Assembly (NCBI GenBank): GCA_031385325.1
Contig: JANNBJ010000159.1
Coordinates: 1 to 15,543 of the forward strand
Source: SYFY01 sp031385325
Lineage (GTDB): Bacteria; Pseudomonadota; Gammaproteobacteria; Pseudomonadales; Azotimanducaceae
Length of the DNA stretch: 15,543 nucleotides
Direction of reading: 5' to 3'
Part shown: in pieces, positions 1 to 7,547 of the stretch
How the letters are laid out: each line of letters begins with the position of its first letter
Numbering within the stretch: position 1 is the stretch's first letter
Program-made: the position numbers and the translations under genes
Notes under the pieces: generated by a model
Databases searched by the model: none
What the model saw: only the letters and a program-made list of their open reading frames with translations
Told to the model about the DNA's origin: nothing

Positions 1-2058
1 CGCAAACAGGTTGAAGACACTGTACAGCGTGCCGGTAAGGCCGAGCGTCCCCAAGGCGATGGCGAGACCCAGGCATGGCACAAACGTGATGCGAAGTGCA
101 GGTCCAAACCCGTAGGTCAGGGTCAGAACCACGATGACGAGAGCTATTGCGACGAGCAACATCAGCGACGCGGCACCACGAAACTGTGCGAACTGGTTGG
201 AAAGCAGTGAGACCTGATCAACCAGGCGAGCACCGGGTGAACGGATGGCTTCGAGAGCTGTCTTGTCGCGCACCCGGTCCAACAAGATGATGCTGCGGCA
301 GCCATGCGCATCACAACCCTGCCACAGTGCTGACCATGGCGGGGCCAGTTGCCTAGCGAACTCCGGCAATTCCAGAGTGACGCCCGACGCATTTTCCCAG
401 CGGGCATATTCCGCACTGGCAGCGGCTTCGCTGTACCCAATGCTTTTGAAAAATCCGTCGGCCAAGCCGGACTCATGCAGTTTTGCCTCCAGCAGGAGCA
501 TCCCCTTGTGCTGGTCGTCCGGGAGCGAAAACACTGAAGCAAGGGCAATGGGTGTTGCGGCTCCAGTTGAGATGATTTGCTGGACCAGCGCCGTTTCGTG
601 GGCCATCACTTCGGCTGCCGTCTGACCTTCAACGAGAAAAAACTGACTGGCAATGCCGATTGGCAAATGCTCCCGGATATAACCATCATCAAGAGCAACC
701 GGCGTGTCCTTCGCCTGCAGGGCCGTGATGTCGTCATCCGGTGTCAGCAAAAACAAACCTGGCACGGCCACCATGAGGACGATGCTGATCACCAGCCAGC
801 GTCGTGTCATCCATCGATCTCGTAACGCAGACAGCCAGACAGCAAAGTCGGAGATCCAGGTTCTGGCTGGGGCCTGATAGTTGCGCAACAACGGAGTCGC
901 CAGAGCGATGCAGGTAAACCATGCCATCACCAGCCCGACAATGGCGAAGAGGGCGATCTCGCGCAACACCGGGAAGGGTGTGAATAACAAGGCGACAAAA
1001 CCCAGTACGCTGCTGGCCAGTCCAATTGCGGTCGGTTTGAAAATTCGATCCACCCCAAGCGACGGCGTCCACTCAAGCCGGTCTTGAGCGGTTGCGAGCA
1101 GGTGCAGGGAGTAGTCGATGCCGATGCCGATCAGGGACGCACCAAACACCCAGGTCAGCATATGAATGCGGTCGAACAGCAGCAGACTGACTGTTGCCCC
1201 TGCGAATACCCCGGCACCGATGGCGATCACCGCGTACACGAGAGGACGAGCGGATCGAAAGGCGGTCAGCACGAGTAATAAAACGCCAAGCAACGATCCC
1301 GTACCTACGGTGGATACTTCGGCGCGAGCGCTGACCGCGTTCCATGCTGCATATGCCGGTACGCCGCCGACGCGTAATCGAAGCCCCTGGTCGGCAAACT
1401 CGGCTTGCAGGGATGTCATCATTGCAGCGAGTTTGAACTGGGTGTCGAGGTCGAACCCTGAGGACTGCAAGGTGGCTGGCATGATGACCATCTGATCGGT
1501 CACGGCAATCGTGCCGAGGCGCGTGGTCCCTTCACTTCTAACGAGTGTCAGCAACCAGGCGCCGAACAGATCAAAGGGGTCATCACGAAGATTGCTGGCG
1601 CGGGCCATACCTCCAGGAGCGTAGAGTTCGCGGGTCCGCTGCTTGATGAGTTCGGTCGGACTGGTTTCAAGCAGCGTGCGGACACCGCTCGGCATCAGCT
1701 GGTAACGCCATGGAAACAAGGCAGTCGCCATCTGTCGAAAACGTGTGCCGTCAACCCCGACCGAGGCAAACAGTCGGGATTCCTGCAGACGATCTCGCAA
1801 GGTGATGATCACTTCGTCCCGAACCGGCCGGTCCGAAGACTCGATCAGCCACAGTGAAGTCTGGCTGCTCTGGGTGCTGACCTGCTCGACGATGGCACGC
1901 TCGGATGCGCTCAGTTGTGAATCTGGCAGCAGTTTCAGCAGACTGCTTTCGCTTAACTTGACATGTGGCAACACGATCCAGCCGGCAAGTGCCAGGGCTG
2001 CCATGACAAAAATCCACGCCCACGTCAGCCAGCGGTAGCTTGAGTCGGTCAACGGCAT
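1..2058 (-). CDS. MMPL/RND-family exporter, 3' end outside window
   Basis: Inner-membrane exporter of the MMPL/RND superfamily. In aryl polyene clusters this protein is thought to move the finished pigment lipid out of the inner membrane. The frame is open for all 686 codons from ATG at 2058 to the window edge. Predicted helix 1 is at about residues 10-31, followed by a large periplasmic porter loop to about 250. A helix bundle follows at about 250-395, then a second porter loop from about 435 and a second helix bundle starting near 620. The family signature GIGIDYSLH is at about 311-319, in helix 4. The start codon overlaps the stop of the LolA-like gene by one base (TGATG), which indicates translational coupling. 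Family members usually have about 770-870 residues, so roughly the last 100 or more are missing here. The substrate is inferred from context only. Confidence 0.9.
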   Translation of the reverse strand, partial: MPLTDSSYRWLTWAWIFVMAALALAGWIVLPHVKLSESSLLKLLPDSQLSASERAIVEQVSTQSSQTSLWLIESSDRPVRDEVIITLRDRLQESRLFASVGVDGTRFRQMATALFPWRYQLMPSGVRTLLETSPTELIKQRTRELYAPGGMARASNLRDDPFDLFGAWLLTLVRSEGTTRLGTIAVTDQMVIMPATLQSSGFDLDTQFKLAAMMTSLQAEFADQGLRLRVGGVPAYAAWNAVSARAEVSTVGTGSLLGVLLLVLTAFRSARPLVYAVIAIGAGVFAGATVSLLLFDRIHMLTWVFGASLIGIGIDYSLHLLATAQDRLEWTPSLGVDRIFKPTAIGLASSVLGFVALLFTPFPVLREIALFAIVGLVMAWFTCIALATPLLRNYQAPARTWISDFAVWLSALRDRWMTRRWLVISIVLMVAVPGLFLLTPDDDITALQAKDTPVALDDGYIREHLPIGIASQFFLVEGQTAAEVMAHETALVQQIISTGAATPIALASVFSLPDDQHKGMLLLEAKLHESGLADGFFKSIGYSEAAASAEYARWENASGVTLELPEFARQLAPPWSALWQGCDAHGCRSIILLDRVRDKTALEAIRSPGARLVDQVSLLSNQFAQFRGAASLMLLVAIALVIVVLTLTYGFGPALRITFVPCLGLAIALGTLGLTGTLYSVFNLFA

Positions 2059-2627
2059 CAGTCCGCGTGCGCGCCGGAAGCTGTGGTGAGATCGGTAAAC
2101 GTGAATACCGTTCGATCACCCGAATGTGCCACCAGTTCGACGTCGGTGAGGAGATGACCGCCATCAGCGTTGATGTGATCGAACAGCCCCTTCAACATCT
2201 CGTCGGTGGGTGTCATGTGCAGGGACCAGCCTGTGTCGTCGCAGGTACCACCGATTGAGAAGGTCGCGGACAGCGCACGCGTGTCCATGGTCAGCAGCAT
2301 TCGCACCAGGCGCATGATCGCCGGGTGATCGAACGTGGTGCCATCGTCGGCGGTGACCACACCATCGACGTTGATGAACAACTCATAGTCGATCGGTTCG
2401 AGCACATGCCAGCGGATGCTGCCTGAAGTCTGCAGGTTCACTTCGCCACGTGAAACCAGTGGCGCACTGAGCGCAGCCAGATGTTGTGCCTGCTCGAAGC
2501 CCATTCGATAACCTGCTGCGGGTCGCAGTTGACTGGCTGCGCAAACCGTCAGTGTATCGCTGGTCTGGTCCGCGACTGCCGGTAGCGCCAGGAGCATCAG
2601 CAGAAGTACTTTGCCGGTGGCACTCAT
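2058..2627 (-). CDS. LolA-like outer-membrane lipoprotein carrier family protein
   Basis: Periplasmic protein of 189 residues resembling the LolA-type carriers that accompany MMPL exporters in aryl polyene clusters. LolA proteins ferry lipidated cargo between inner and outer membranes; here the cargo would be the exported lipid. Residues 1-19 form a signal peptide with a hydrophobic core and an AVA cleavage site before Asp20. The rest is alternating strands with no membrane segment, consistent with a LolA half-barrel. It starts in a 4-base ATGA overlap with the glycosyltransferase stop and ends in a 1-base overlap with the exporter, so the three are translated together. Sequence similarity in this family is low, and the call rests partly on context and length. 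Confidence 0.75.
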   Translation of the reverse strand: MSATGKVLLLMLLALPAVADQTSDTLTVCAASQLRPAAGYRMGFEQAQHLAALSAPLVSRGEVNLQTSGSIRWHVLEPIDYELFINVDGVVTADDGTTFDHPAIMRLVRMLLTMDTRALSATFSIGGTCDDTGWSLHMTPTDEMLKGLFDHINADGGHLLTDVELVAHSGDRTVFTFTDLTTASGAHAD

Positions 2628-3379
2628 CGACTTGTTCCTGCATGAAGTCGGCCCTGTAGTCCGGTCAATCTCCAGAGCATCTTCAGAAACAGACGGATAT
2701 GCATGCGAGTGATGAACCAGTTATCGAGAACCATGCGAAAGTGCGATTGGCCATCTTCGGGGTAGCGTACGCGCGTCTCGATCGTTACGACAGGCAGCTT
2801 TCGCCAGCTCCAGTACACCAGTATTTCCGGATCGAAGTCCATGCGGTTGCCTGTTCGCTCTTCTCTCACGATTTGCACCATCGTGTCGATGGGATAAACC
2901 CGAAAGCCGCACATGGCGTCGTACATCTTGCCGGACATGCTGTTGATGGCAACCAGACCATGGGTGAGATAACGAGACAGCTTTCGTAACATCGGAATGG
3001 ATGCATCGAAAATCGGCTGACCGCAGATCATCGCGGTCGGCGCAGCCTGTGCAGCCAGCAGCATGCGTGGCACGTCATCGAGATCATGCTGCCCGTCCGC
3101 GTCAACCTGCAGTGCGTGCGTAAACCCAAGTTCAGCTGCACAGGCAAGGCCAGTCTTGACGGCGCCACCTTTACCCGCATTTCGCACGTGGCGTTTGAGA
3201 GTGAAACCAGACTCGGTGGCGAGTTGGTCCAGACATGCGGCACAGGAAGCGGTTGAACCGTCGTCGACCAGGATTACGGGGAGTCCAAATGACTTCAGGC
3301 GATGGGCAACCCTGACGACCGGCTCCTGGTGGTTGTACACCGGTACGATCGCGCAGGCGTTGAACCCTCGACTCGTCAT
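2624..3379 (-). CDS. Family 2 glycosyltransferase
   Basis: Cytoplasmic GT-A fold glycosyltransferase of 251 residues, similar to the dolichol-phosphate-mannosyltransferase type of GT2 enzymes. Visible motifs are IVPVYN at 11-16, DDGS at 39-42, NAGKGGA at 67-73 and the metal/nucleotide-binding DADGQHD at 93-99. No membrane helix follows the catalytic domain. In aryl polyene clusters a GT2 enzyme sits between the ACP/COG4648 genes and the LolA gene, and there it is often fused to an acyltransferase domain; here it stands alone. It overlaps the LolA-like gene by 4 bases and starts 51 bases after the membrane-protein stop. No strong Shine-Dalgarno sequence precedes ATG 3379. The donor sugar and acceptor cannot be read from sequence. 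Confidence 0.88.
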   Translation of the reverse strand: MTSRGFNACAIVPVYNHQEPVVRVAHRLKSFGLPVILVDDGSTASCAACLDQLATESGFTLKRHVRNAGKGGAVKTGLACAAELGFTHALQVDADGQHDLDDVPRMLLAAQAAPTAMICGQPIFDASIPMLRKLSRYLTHGLVAINSMSGKMYDAMCGFRVYPIDTMVQIVREERTGNRMDFDPEILVYWSWRKLPVVTIETRVRYPEDGQSHFRMVLDNWFITRMHIRLFLKMLWRLTGLQGRLHAGTSR

Positions 3380-3430
3380 GGATGTCTCGGCATCAGACGC
3401 GGGTTCGTTTGATAACCATGGCTGAGTTCA

Positions 3431-3988
3431 TCAACGAGCGGCATATCGCGCCCGGTACCAGCGGCGAACGGGATACTCGAAAGCCATCAGCATGCCAATG
3501 CACAGGTAGCTGATCATGCCGTTGTAAAGCGCCCAGGTTTCGCGAGTGGCCCAAAGTGCGGTCCAGGTTGCGATCAGTGCATTCGTCAACAAAAACACAA
3601 CCCATACCCAGGTCAGTACACGGGTGTAGCGCACGCCTTCCGGTGGAAATGCGGGCTCGCTCAGCCGTGCGATGCGCTCGATGACAGGCATGGGAGAGAA
3701 GAGCGAGCCGATGAACAGCGCCGCCATGGAGAAACTCATGACGGCCGGGTAGAGACGCACTACCCACTCTTCATTGCTGATGACGCTGATGACGAGGTAC
3801 AGGCAGATCGGCACGATGAGCAGTGCTCCGCCAAAGGTCTGGACCGGTGTTGTTGCCCCTGCCAGTCGGCTGAGCAGCACCGCAGCGATGACGATGACTG
3901 TGAGGTACCTCGGCTCAAAATGTGCGAAGCCGAAGTACATCAGTCCGGGGTAACCGATCAGCAGCAACATGGAGAGCAGCTTGAGCAT
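3431..3988 (-). CDS. COG4648-type integral membrane protein of aryl polyene clusters
   Basis: Polytopic inner-membrane protein of 185 residues with about six hydrophobic segments (near 3-20, 28-43, 51-70, 82-98, 122-145 and 153-171). No catalytic motif is visible. It resembles the small predicted membrane proteins (COG4648) that follow the ACP gene in aryl polyene clusters, where their role is undefined. It lies 29 bases after the ACP stop and 51 bases before the GT2 start. In several described clusters the gene after COG4648 is an acyl/aryl-ACP ligase and then a dehydratase; both are absent at that position here. The start at 3988 has no obvious ribosome site, but it gives a full first membrane segment. 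Confidence 0.7.
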   Translation of the reverse strand: MLKLLSMLLLIGYPGLMYFGFAHFEPRYLTVIVIAAVLLSRLAGATTPVQTFGGALLIVPICLYLVISVISNEEWVVRLYPAVMSFSMAALFIGSLFSPMPVIERIARLSEPAFPPEGVRYTRVLTWVWVVFLLTNALIATWTALWATRETWALYNGMISYLCIGMLMAFEYPVRRWYRARYAAR

Positions 3989-4017
3989 TCAGGTAAGTCC
4001 GGCGATGAACGTGATCG

Positions 4018-4290
4018 TTAGTTACGCAGGAGTTTCTCGATGGCATCGACGACATCGGCAACGGTTCGTACGGCCTTGAATTCTTCCGGGCTGACCTTGC
4101 GACCGGTGAGCTCTTTCAGGCGCACGATGAGATCGACCGCGTCGATACTGTCGATATCCAGATCGTCATACAGGTGTGCTGCCGGTTCAACCAGGGCGGG
4201 GTCGGTTTCGAACATCTCTTCCAGGATGCCGCGCAAAATCTGCAGGATGTCGTCTTTTGAATTCAGTTGGGTGTTTGTCATGCCAGTCAT
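4018..4290 (-). CDS. Acyl carrier protein
   Basis: Small acidic acyl carrier protein of 90 residues that would hold growing or finished acyl chains on phosphopantetheine. The attachment site is Ser48 in LDIDSIDAVDL (44-54), a near-perfect ACP consensus, followed by the conserved helix-3 region to residue 88. Two in-frame starts exist: ATG 4290 and ATG 4281, three codons later. Neither has a good Shine-Dalgarno sequence, so the longer form is given with reservation. It lies 18 bases after the acyltransferase stop. Described aryl polyene clusters often carry two tandem ACP genes here; only one is present in this window. Confidence 0.92.
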   Translation of the reverse strand: MTGMTNTQLNSKDDILQILRGILEEMFETDPALVEPAAHLYDDLDIDSIDAVDLIVRLKELTGRKVSPEEFKAVRTVADVVDAIEKLLRN

Positions 4291-4308
4291 GGTGTTGTCG
4301 TACTGGTG

Positions 4309-5127
4309 TCAGTGTGGTGGCCGATGGGTTTCGACCATGCGGTTGAAAAACTCCATCACCCGTTCCTGTTGCCGTCGCACCAGGATGCTGACGGGGGCCG
4401 CACTCTGGGATGCGTCAATGGCTGGGCATACCGGCCCGACAGTGATGGTGTAGTGCATTGCCTTGTATGGTACTTGGTACCATCGTTCATTGCGCGTCAG
4501 GGTCGTCGGTTCGCAGCGAATGAACACCGGGGTGATGGGGCTCCCGGAGCGCACCGACAGGTTTGCCGCGCCACGGCCAAAGCTGGGTGGATGGTTCGGC
4601 TCGGTTCGAGTGGCTTCCGGAAACATAACGACCGGTGAACCCTGCGCGAGGTTCATGGCAGCGCCTTCCAGCATCTGCATCGCATCATCATTACCGATGT
4701 AACCCCCGGCGGTCAGCGCGCCGCGCATGAACGGGTTTCTGAACAACGATTGTTTGACGATGCAGCAGGCATCGGGGATGAGTGATACCAGAAACACGAC
4801 ATCGAGCAGGCTCGGGTGATTGGCGACGATCAGAGCGCCTCGGCGCCTCAGTGGCGCTGAGTTTTCCACCGACCACGTCAGTACGCCGAGCGCGACGGTC
4901 ATGCGGATGAACAACTGGAAGAATCGCTGCACGGCCCGGCGAGCGATCGCCTGCTGGCGTGTGCGATCCGGTACGCACAATCGCAAGATGGGGATGCCCA
5001 ACAGCCCGGCGATCAGCCCGGCAACACCAAATACGGTGAAGCCGAATCCACTGGCCAGCACCCGCCAGTAGTAGTTTGCCCGCTGTTTGTAACCTGGATG
5101 AATAGGTTGATCAGATGGCATGCTCAT
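4309..5127 (-). CDS. Lysophospholipid acyltransferase family protein (PlsC-like)
   Basis: Membrane-associated acyltransferase of 272 residues that transfers an acyl chain from ACP or CoA to a glycerol- or sugar-type acceptor. A hydrophobic anchor lies at about 22-52. The PlsC blocks follow: NHPSLLD at 103-109 (HX4D, His104 and Asp109), KQSLFRNPFMRG at about 125-136, GYIGN at 142-146 and FPEATRT at 169-175, a variant of FPEGTRS. An upstream in-frame ATG at 5274 would add 49 residues that read antisense-like composition and lie inside the peptidase gene. ATG 5127 is chosen because it forms a 4-base ATGA overlap with the peptidase stop. It is followed after 18 bases by the ACP, its probable donor partner. 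Confidence 0.88.
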   Translation of the reverse strand: MSMPSDQPIHPGYKQRANYYWRVLASGFGFTVFGVAGLIAGLLGIPILRLCVPDRTRQQAIARRAVQRFFQLFIRMTVALGVLTWSVENSAPLRRRGALIVANHPSLLDVVFLVSLIPDACCIVKQSLFRNPFMRGALTAGGYIGNDDAMQMLEGAAMNLAQGSPVVMFPEATRTEPNHPPSFGRGAANLSVRSGSPITPVFIRCEPTTLTRNERWYQVPYKAMHYTITVGPVCPAIDASQSAAPVSILVRRQQERVMEFFNRMVETHRPPH

Positions 5128-5786
5128 CCACCACAGAAGTTGCGCTGGACTTCGCGACCCTTTGCCAACCGTGCGGCCGCTGCAGGACCATAACCCCAGG
5201 GCGTTACCGGGTAGTTGCGCATGTCCACGTGATAGAAGCGGGGCGACACACCAAAGCCGACGTGGCAGCCACACTCGAGATACAGGGCCACCGCGAATTT
5301 CTCGACCGGTGTGGACGTCACCACATCGGCCGCAGAGCCACTGATGTGGAAGCTGCTCTTGGCGGCACCTTCGCCGGCCCGACGGATGCGTTCGTTGTAC
5401 GCAAACGACCGGTAGGCGGACAGCACACTCATCCGTTCATCGGTGGCATCCTGGATGCGGGTCAGACATTCGACCAGTGAAACATCGATACGGGCATAAC
5501 GAAATGGGGTGTTGCCAGTGCGCGCAAAATCCCTGACTTTGAAGTAGCGGCTCAATGGCTGATCCTTGAGACCTTTGGTGTCAAAGAGTGGCACGCCGGT
5601 ATGTTGCGGGTCGAAGTAGGTCTGCCCCAGACCTTCCGGCTGGCCCTTGGATATCGGTAATGGCAGCACCAGGGGTGATGGCGCAACCCTGGCAGGTGGT
5701 GTGATTCGGGGAGTTGTCTCCACAGGCGTAGTTGCACAACCGCAGACAAGCAACAGCAGGGTCAGATAGAGACCAAGACCCTTCAT
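5124..5786 (-). CDS. M15-type zinc peptidase lipoprotein (peptidoglycan DD-/LD-peptidase like)
   Basis: Predicted periplasmic zinc peptidase of 220 residues of the M15/DUF882 (YcbK/VanX-related) type, which cuts stem-peptide bonds in peptidoglycan. A short signal sequence runs to Cys17; the preceding V-C-G is an imperfect lipobox, so lipidation is likely but not certain. A proline-rich linker spans about 20-50. The zinc-site motif SxHxxGxAxD is seen as SFHISGSAADV at 145-155 (His147, Asp154), and the downstream HVD at 186-188 supplies the third ligand, His186. SAYRS at 123-127 fits the family. It begins 15 bases after the acyl-CoA ligase stop and overlaps the acyltransferase by 4 bases. A peptidoglycan enzyme inside an aryl-polyene-type operon is not part of the usual set; whether it lets the envelope accommodate the lipid or its exporter is speculation. 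Confidence 0.82.
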   Translation of the reverse strand: MKGLGLYLTLLLLVCGCATTPVETTPRITPPARVAPSPLVLPLPISKGQPEGLGQTYFDPQHTGVPLFDTKGLKDQPLSRYFKVRDFARTGNTPFRYARIDVSLVECLTRIQDATDERMSVLSAYRSFAYNERIRRAGEGAAKSSFHISGSAADVVTSTPVEKFAVALYLECGCHVGFGVSPRFYHVDMRNYPVTPWGYGPAAAARLAKGREVQRNFCGG

Positions 5787-5801
5787 GCGATGCAGCGCCG
5801 C

Positions 5802-7487
5802 TCACGCAATTGGCGCACCCGCGGTTCCACCTTGCGGCGTACTCGCCGCTGGACCTGGCGGCGTGTACGCCGCTGGACTCAACTGCTTGCGCAACTCGAA
5901 CTTCTGAATCTTGCCGGTGCTGGTTTTCGGCAACTCGCCAAATATCACTCGGGTCGGGCACTTGAAGTGCGCCAGCTTGTTACGACAGTGGCTCAGCAAC
6001 TCGGCTTCGGTCGCCGACTTGCCGGCAGCCAGTTCGACAAACGCAACGGGCGTCTCGCCCCACTTATCGTGTAACGCCGCGACCACCGCAACGGCGCCGA
6101 CAGCAGGGTGTTGATAGATCGCCGCTTCGACTTCAATTGAGGAGATGTTCTCACCACCGGAGATGATGATGTCCTTGGAGCGATCCTTGATCTCCACATA
6201 ACCATTGGCATGCCAGACAGCCAGATCGCCGGAGTGGAAGTGACCACCGGCAAAGGCCGCTTCAGTAGCAGCTGAATTTTTGAGATAACCCTTCATCACC
6301 ACATTGCCGCGAAACATGATCTCGCCCATGGTTTCACCGTCGCGGGGGATTTCTGCCATGGTCAGTGGATCGCGCACGGACATTTCTTCAAGCACTACAT
6401 AGTTGACCCCCTGCCGAGCCTTCAGCGTCGCCTGTGCATCCGCCGGTTGCGCATCCCAGTCTTCGTTCCACGCGCAGACAGCGGTAGGACCGTATACCTC
6501 GGTGAGCCCATAAACATGAGTGACATCAAAGCCAACTGCTGCTGCACGCGCGAGAATTGTGGCGGGTGGCGCGGCGCCTGCGGTAGTCATGGAGAGCTTT
6601 GGCGAGAATTGCCGGCTGCGTGCTTCGGCCTCGGTGGTCAACAGGTTGAGGACGATAGGTGCGCCAGAGAGGTGCGTGACCTGCCATTCATCGAGGTGAT
6701 CGAGGATGAGCGGCGCGTTGACCGATCGGATACAGATGTTGGTGCCCGCATAGGCTGCGATGGTCCACGGAAAACACCAGCCATTGCAGTGGAACATCGG
6801 CAGGGTCCAGAGATAAACCGGGTGTTTGGGCAGCGCCCACTCCAGCCCGTTGCCCAGTGCGTTCAGGTAAGCACCCCGATGGTGATACACAACACCTTTC
6901 GGATTGCCGGTAGTACCCGAGGTGTAGTTGAGGGCGATGGCCTGCCACTCGTCATCAGGCATGATCAACGCAAACGTCGGGTCCCCTGCCGCCACCAGTG
7001 TTTCGTAATTGTGTTTGCCGATGGGAGCGGCGTTAGCTGCGGCGTCGTCGCTGATGTCGATGACAAGTGGCTGGACGGAGGCCAGCGCCAGCGCAGCCTT
7101 CGCGACCGCTGACAGTTCTGCATCGACGATGAAGACCCTGGCTTCACTGTGATCAAGAATGAACGCGACCGCCGGTGCATCCAGCCGGGTGTTGATCATG
7201 TTCAGCACGGCGCCTGCGGCCGGTACTGAAAATGCCATTTCCAGCGCTGCCGGCGTGTTCGGCGCAAACACCGCGACAGTGTCATCTCGCCCGATCCCCA
7301 GGTGCTTCAGTTGTTCGGCGAAAGCTGCAACTCGCCTCGCCATCTCACCCCAGGTGCGCTGCTGGCTGCCGTAGCGGGTGGCGACACGATCCGGATATAC
7401 AGCCGCGGTACGGCGAAACAGCGAGAGCGGCGTGAGTGGTGTGTAGTTGGCAGGTCGTGGCGCAAGGCCTGCTTCGTAAATACTCAT
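5802..7487 (-). CDS. AMP-forming acyl-CoA ligase (medium/long-chain fatty acid type)
   Basis: ANL-superfamily ligase of 561 residues that activates a carboxylic acid with ATP and loads it on CoA or a carrier. Motifs: YTSGTTGNPKG at 188-198 (ATP binding), YGLTEVYGP at 326-334, GDLAVWHANGY at 420-430, KDRSKDIIISGGENISS at 434-450 and the catalytic TGKIQKFELR at 524-533 with Lys526. The opening MSIYEAGL...PANYTPLTP is typical of AlkK-like fatty acyl-CoA ligases. A GTG at 7502 is also in frame, but ATG 7487 matches the family start and lies about 20 bases after a predicted transcription start. The last 25 residues are an added Pro/Ala/Gly tail with an octapeptide repeat. As the first gene of the operon it may supply activated acyl chains; the substrate is unknown. 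It could replace the ligase missing further down the operon. Confidence 0.92.
   Translation of the reverse strand: MSIYEAGLAPRPANYTPLTPLSLFRRTAAVYPDRVATRYGSQQRTWGEMARRVAAFAEQLKHLGIGRDDTVAVFAPNTPAALEMAFSVPAAGAVLNMINTRLDAPAVAFILDHSEARVFIVDAELSAVAKAALALASVQPLVIDISDDAAANAAPIGKHNYETLVAAGDPTFALIMPDDEWQAIALNYTSGTTGNPKGVVYHHRGAYLNALGNGLEWALPKHPVYLWTLPMFHCNGWCFPWTIAAYAGTNICIRSVNAPLILDHLDEWQVTHLSGAPIVLNLLTTEAEARSRQFSPKLSMTTAGAAPPATILARAAAVGFDVTHVYGLTEVYGPTAVCAWNEDWDAQPADAQATLKARQGVNYVVLEEMSVRDPLTMAEIPRDGETMGEIMFRGNVVMKGYLKNSAATEAAFAGGHFHSGDLAVWHANGYVEIKDRSKDIIISGGENISSIEVEAAIYQHPAVGAVAVVAALHDKWGETPVAFVELAAGKSATEAELLSHCRNKLAHFKCPTRVIFGELPKTSTGKIQKFELRKQLSPAAYTPPGPAASTPQGGTAGAPIA
5834..5873. repeat. Tandem 24-base repeat forming two GC-rich hairpins in the ligase 3' end
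   Basis: Two near-identical units 24 bases apart each form a compact inverted repeat: GCGGCG-TACT-CGCCGC at 5834-5849 and GCGGCGT-GT-ACGCCGC at 5858-5873. Read on the minus strand they encode PAAYTPPG and PAASTPQG, an octapeptide repeat lying past the normal end of the ligase fold. The repeat may be a slipped duplication or a remnant of a small palindromic element tolerated in a flexible tail. It could also act as an mRNA hairpin between the ligase and peptidase cistrons. Confidence 0.75.
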
Positions 7488-7513
7488 GGAGTCATCCGGC
7501 ACAAAGAGGCAGC

Positions 7514-7522
7514 ATTATCGCA
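7514..7522 (-). promoter_or_regulatory. Extended -10 promoter of the acyl-CoA ligase operon
   Basis: The minus strand reads TGCGATAAT at 7522-7514: an extended -10 (TGn) with a five-of-six match to TATAAT. No convincing -35 is present, as is common for extended -10 promoters. Transcription would begin near 7506, about 20 bases before ATG 7487 and downstream of the alternative GTG at 7502, so it also favours the ATG start. It lies in the 60-base gap to the divergent monooxygenase gene. Confidence 0.5.
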
Positions 7523-7536
7523 GACCTGTCCGCTCT

Positions 7537-7540
7537 GGAG
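7537..7540 (+). promoter_or_regulatory. Shine-Dalgarno site setting a TTG start
   Basis: GGAG, seven bases before TTG 7548. No in-frame ATG or GTG lies near the beginning of the luciferase-like domain; the next ATG is residue 22, inside the fold. Confidence 0.6.
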
Positions 7541-7547
7541 CGCGCTC

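Noticed and set aside
1..2058. Several short separate minus-strand genes
   Set aside because: They are out-of-frame pieces; one continuous 686-codon frame with MMPL motifs covers the whole stretch.
5128..5274. N-terminal extension of the acyltransferase frame to ATG 5274
   Set aside because: It would overlap the peptidase gene by about 150 bases, its residues look unlike the family, and the ATGA junction at 5124-5127 gives a better start.
7302..7547. Upstream part of the monooxygenase frame as extra coding sequence
   Set aside because: It lies antisense over the ligase gene, shows no family similarity, and a Shine-Dalgarno site marks TTG 7548.
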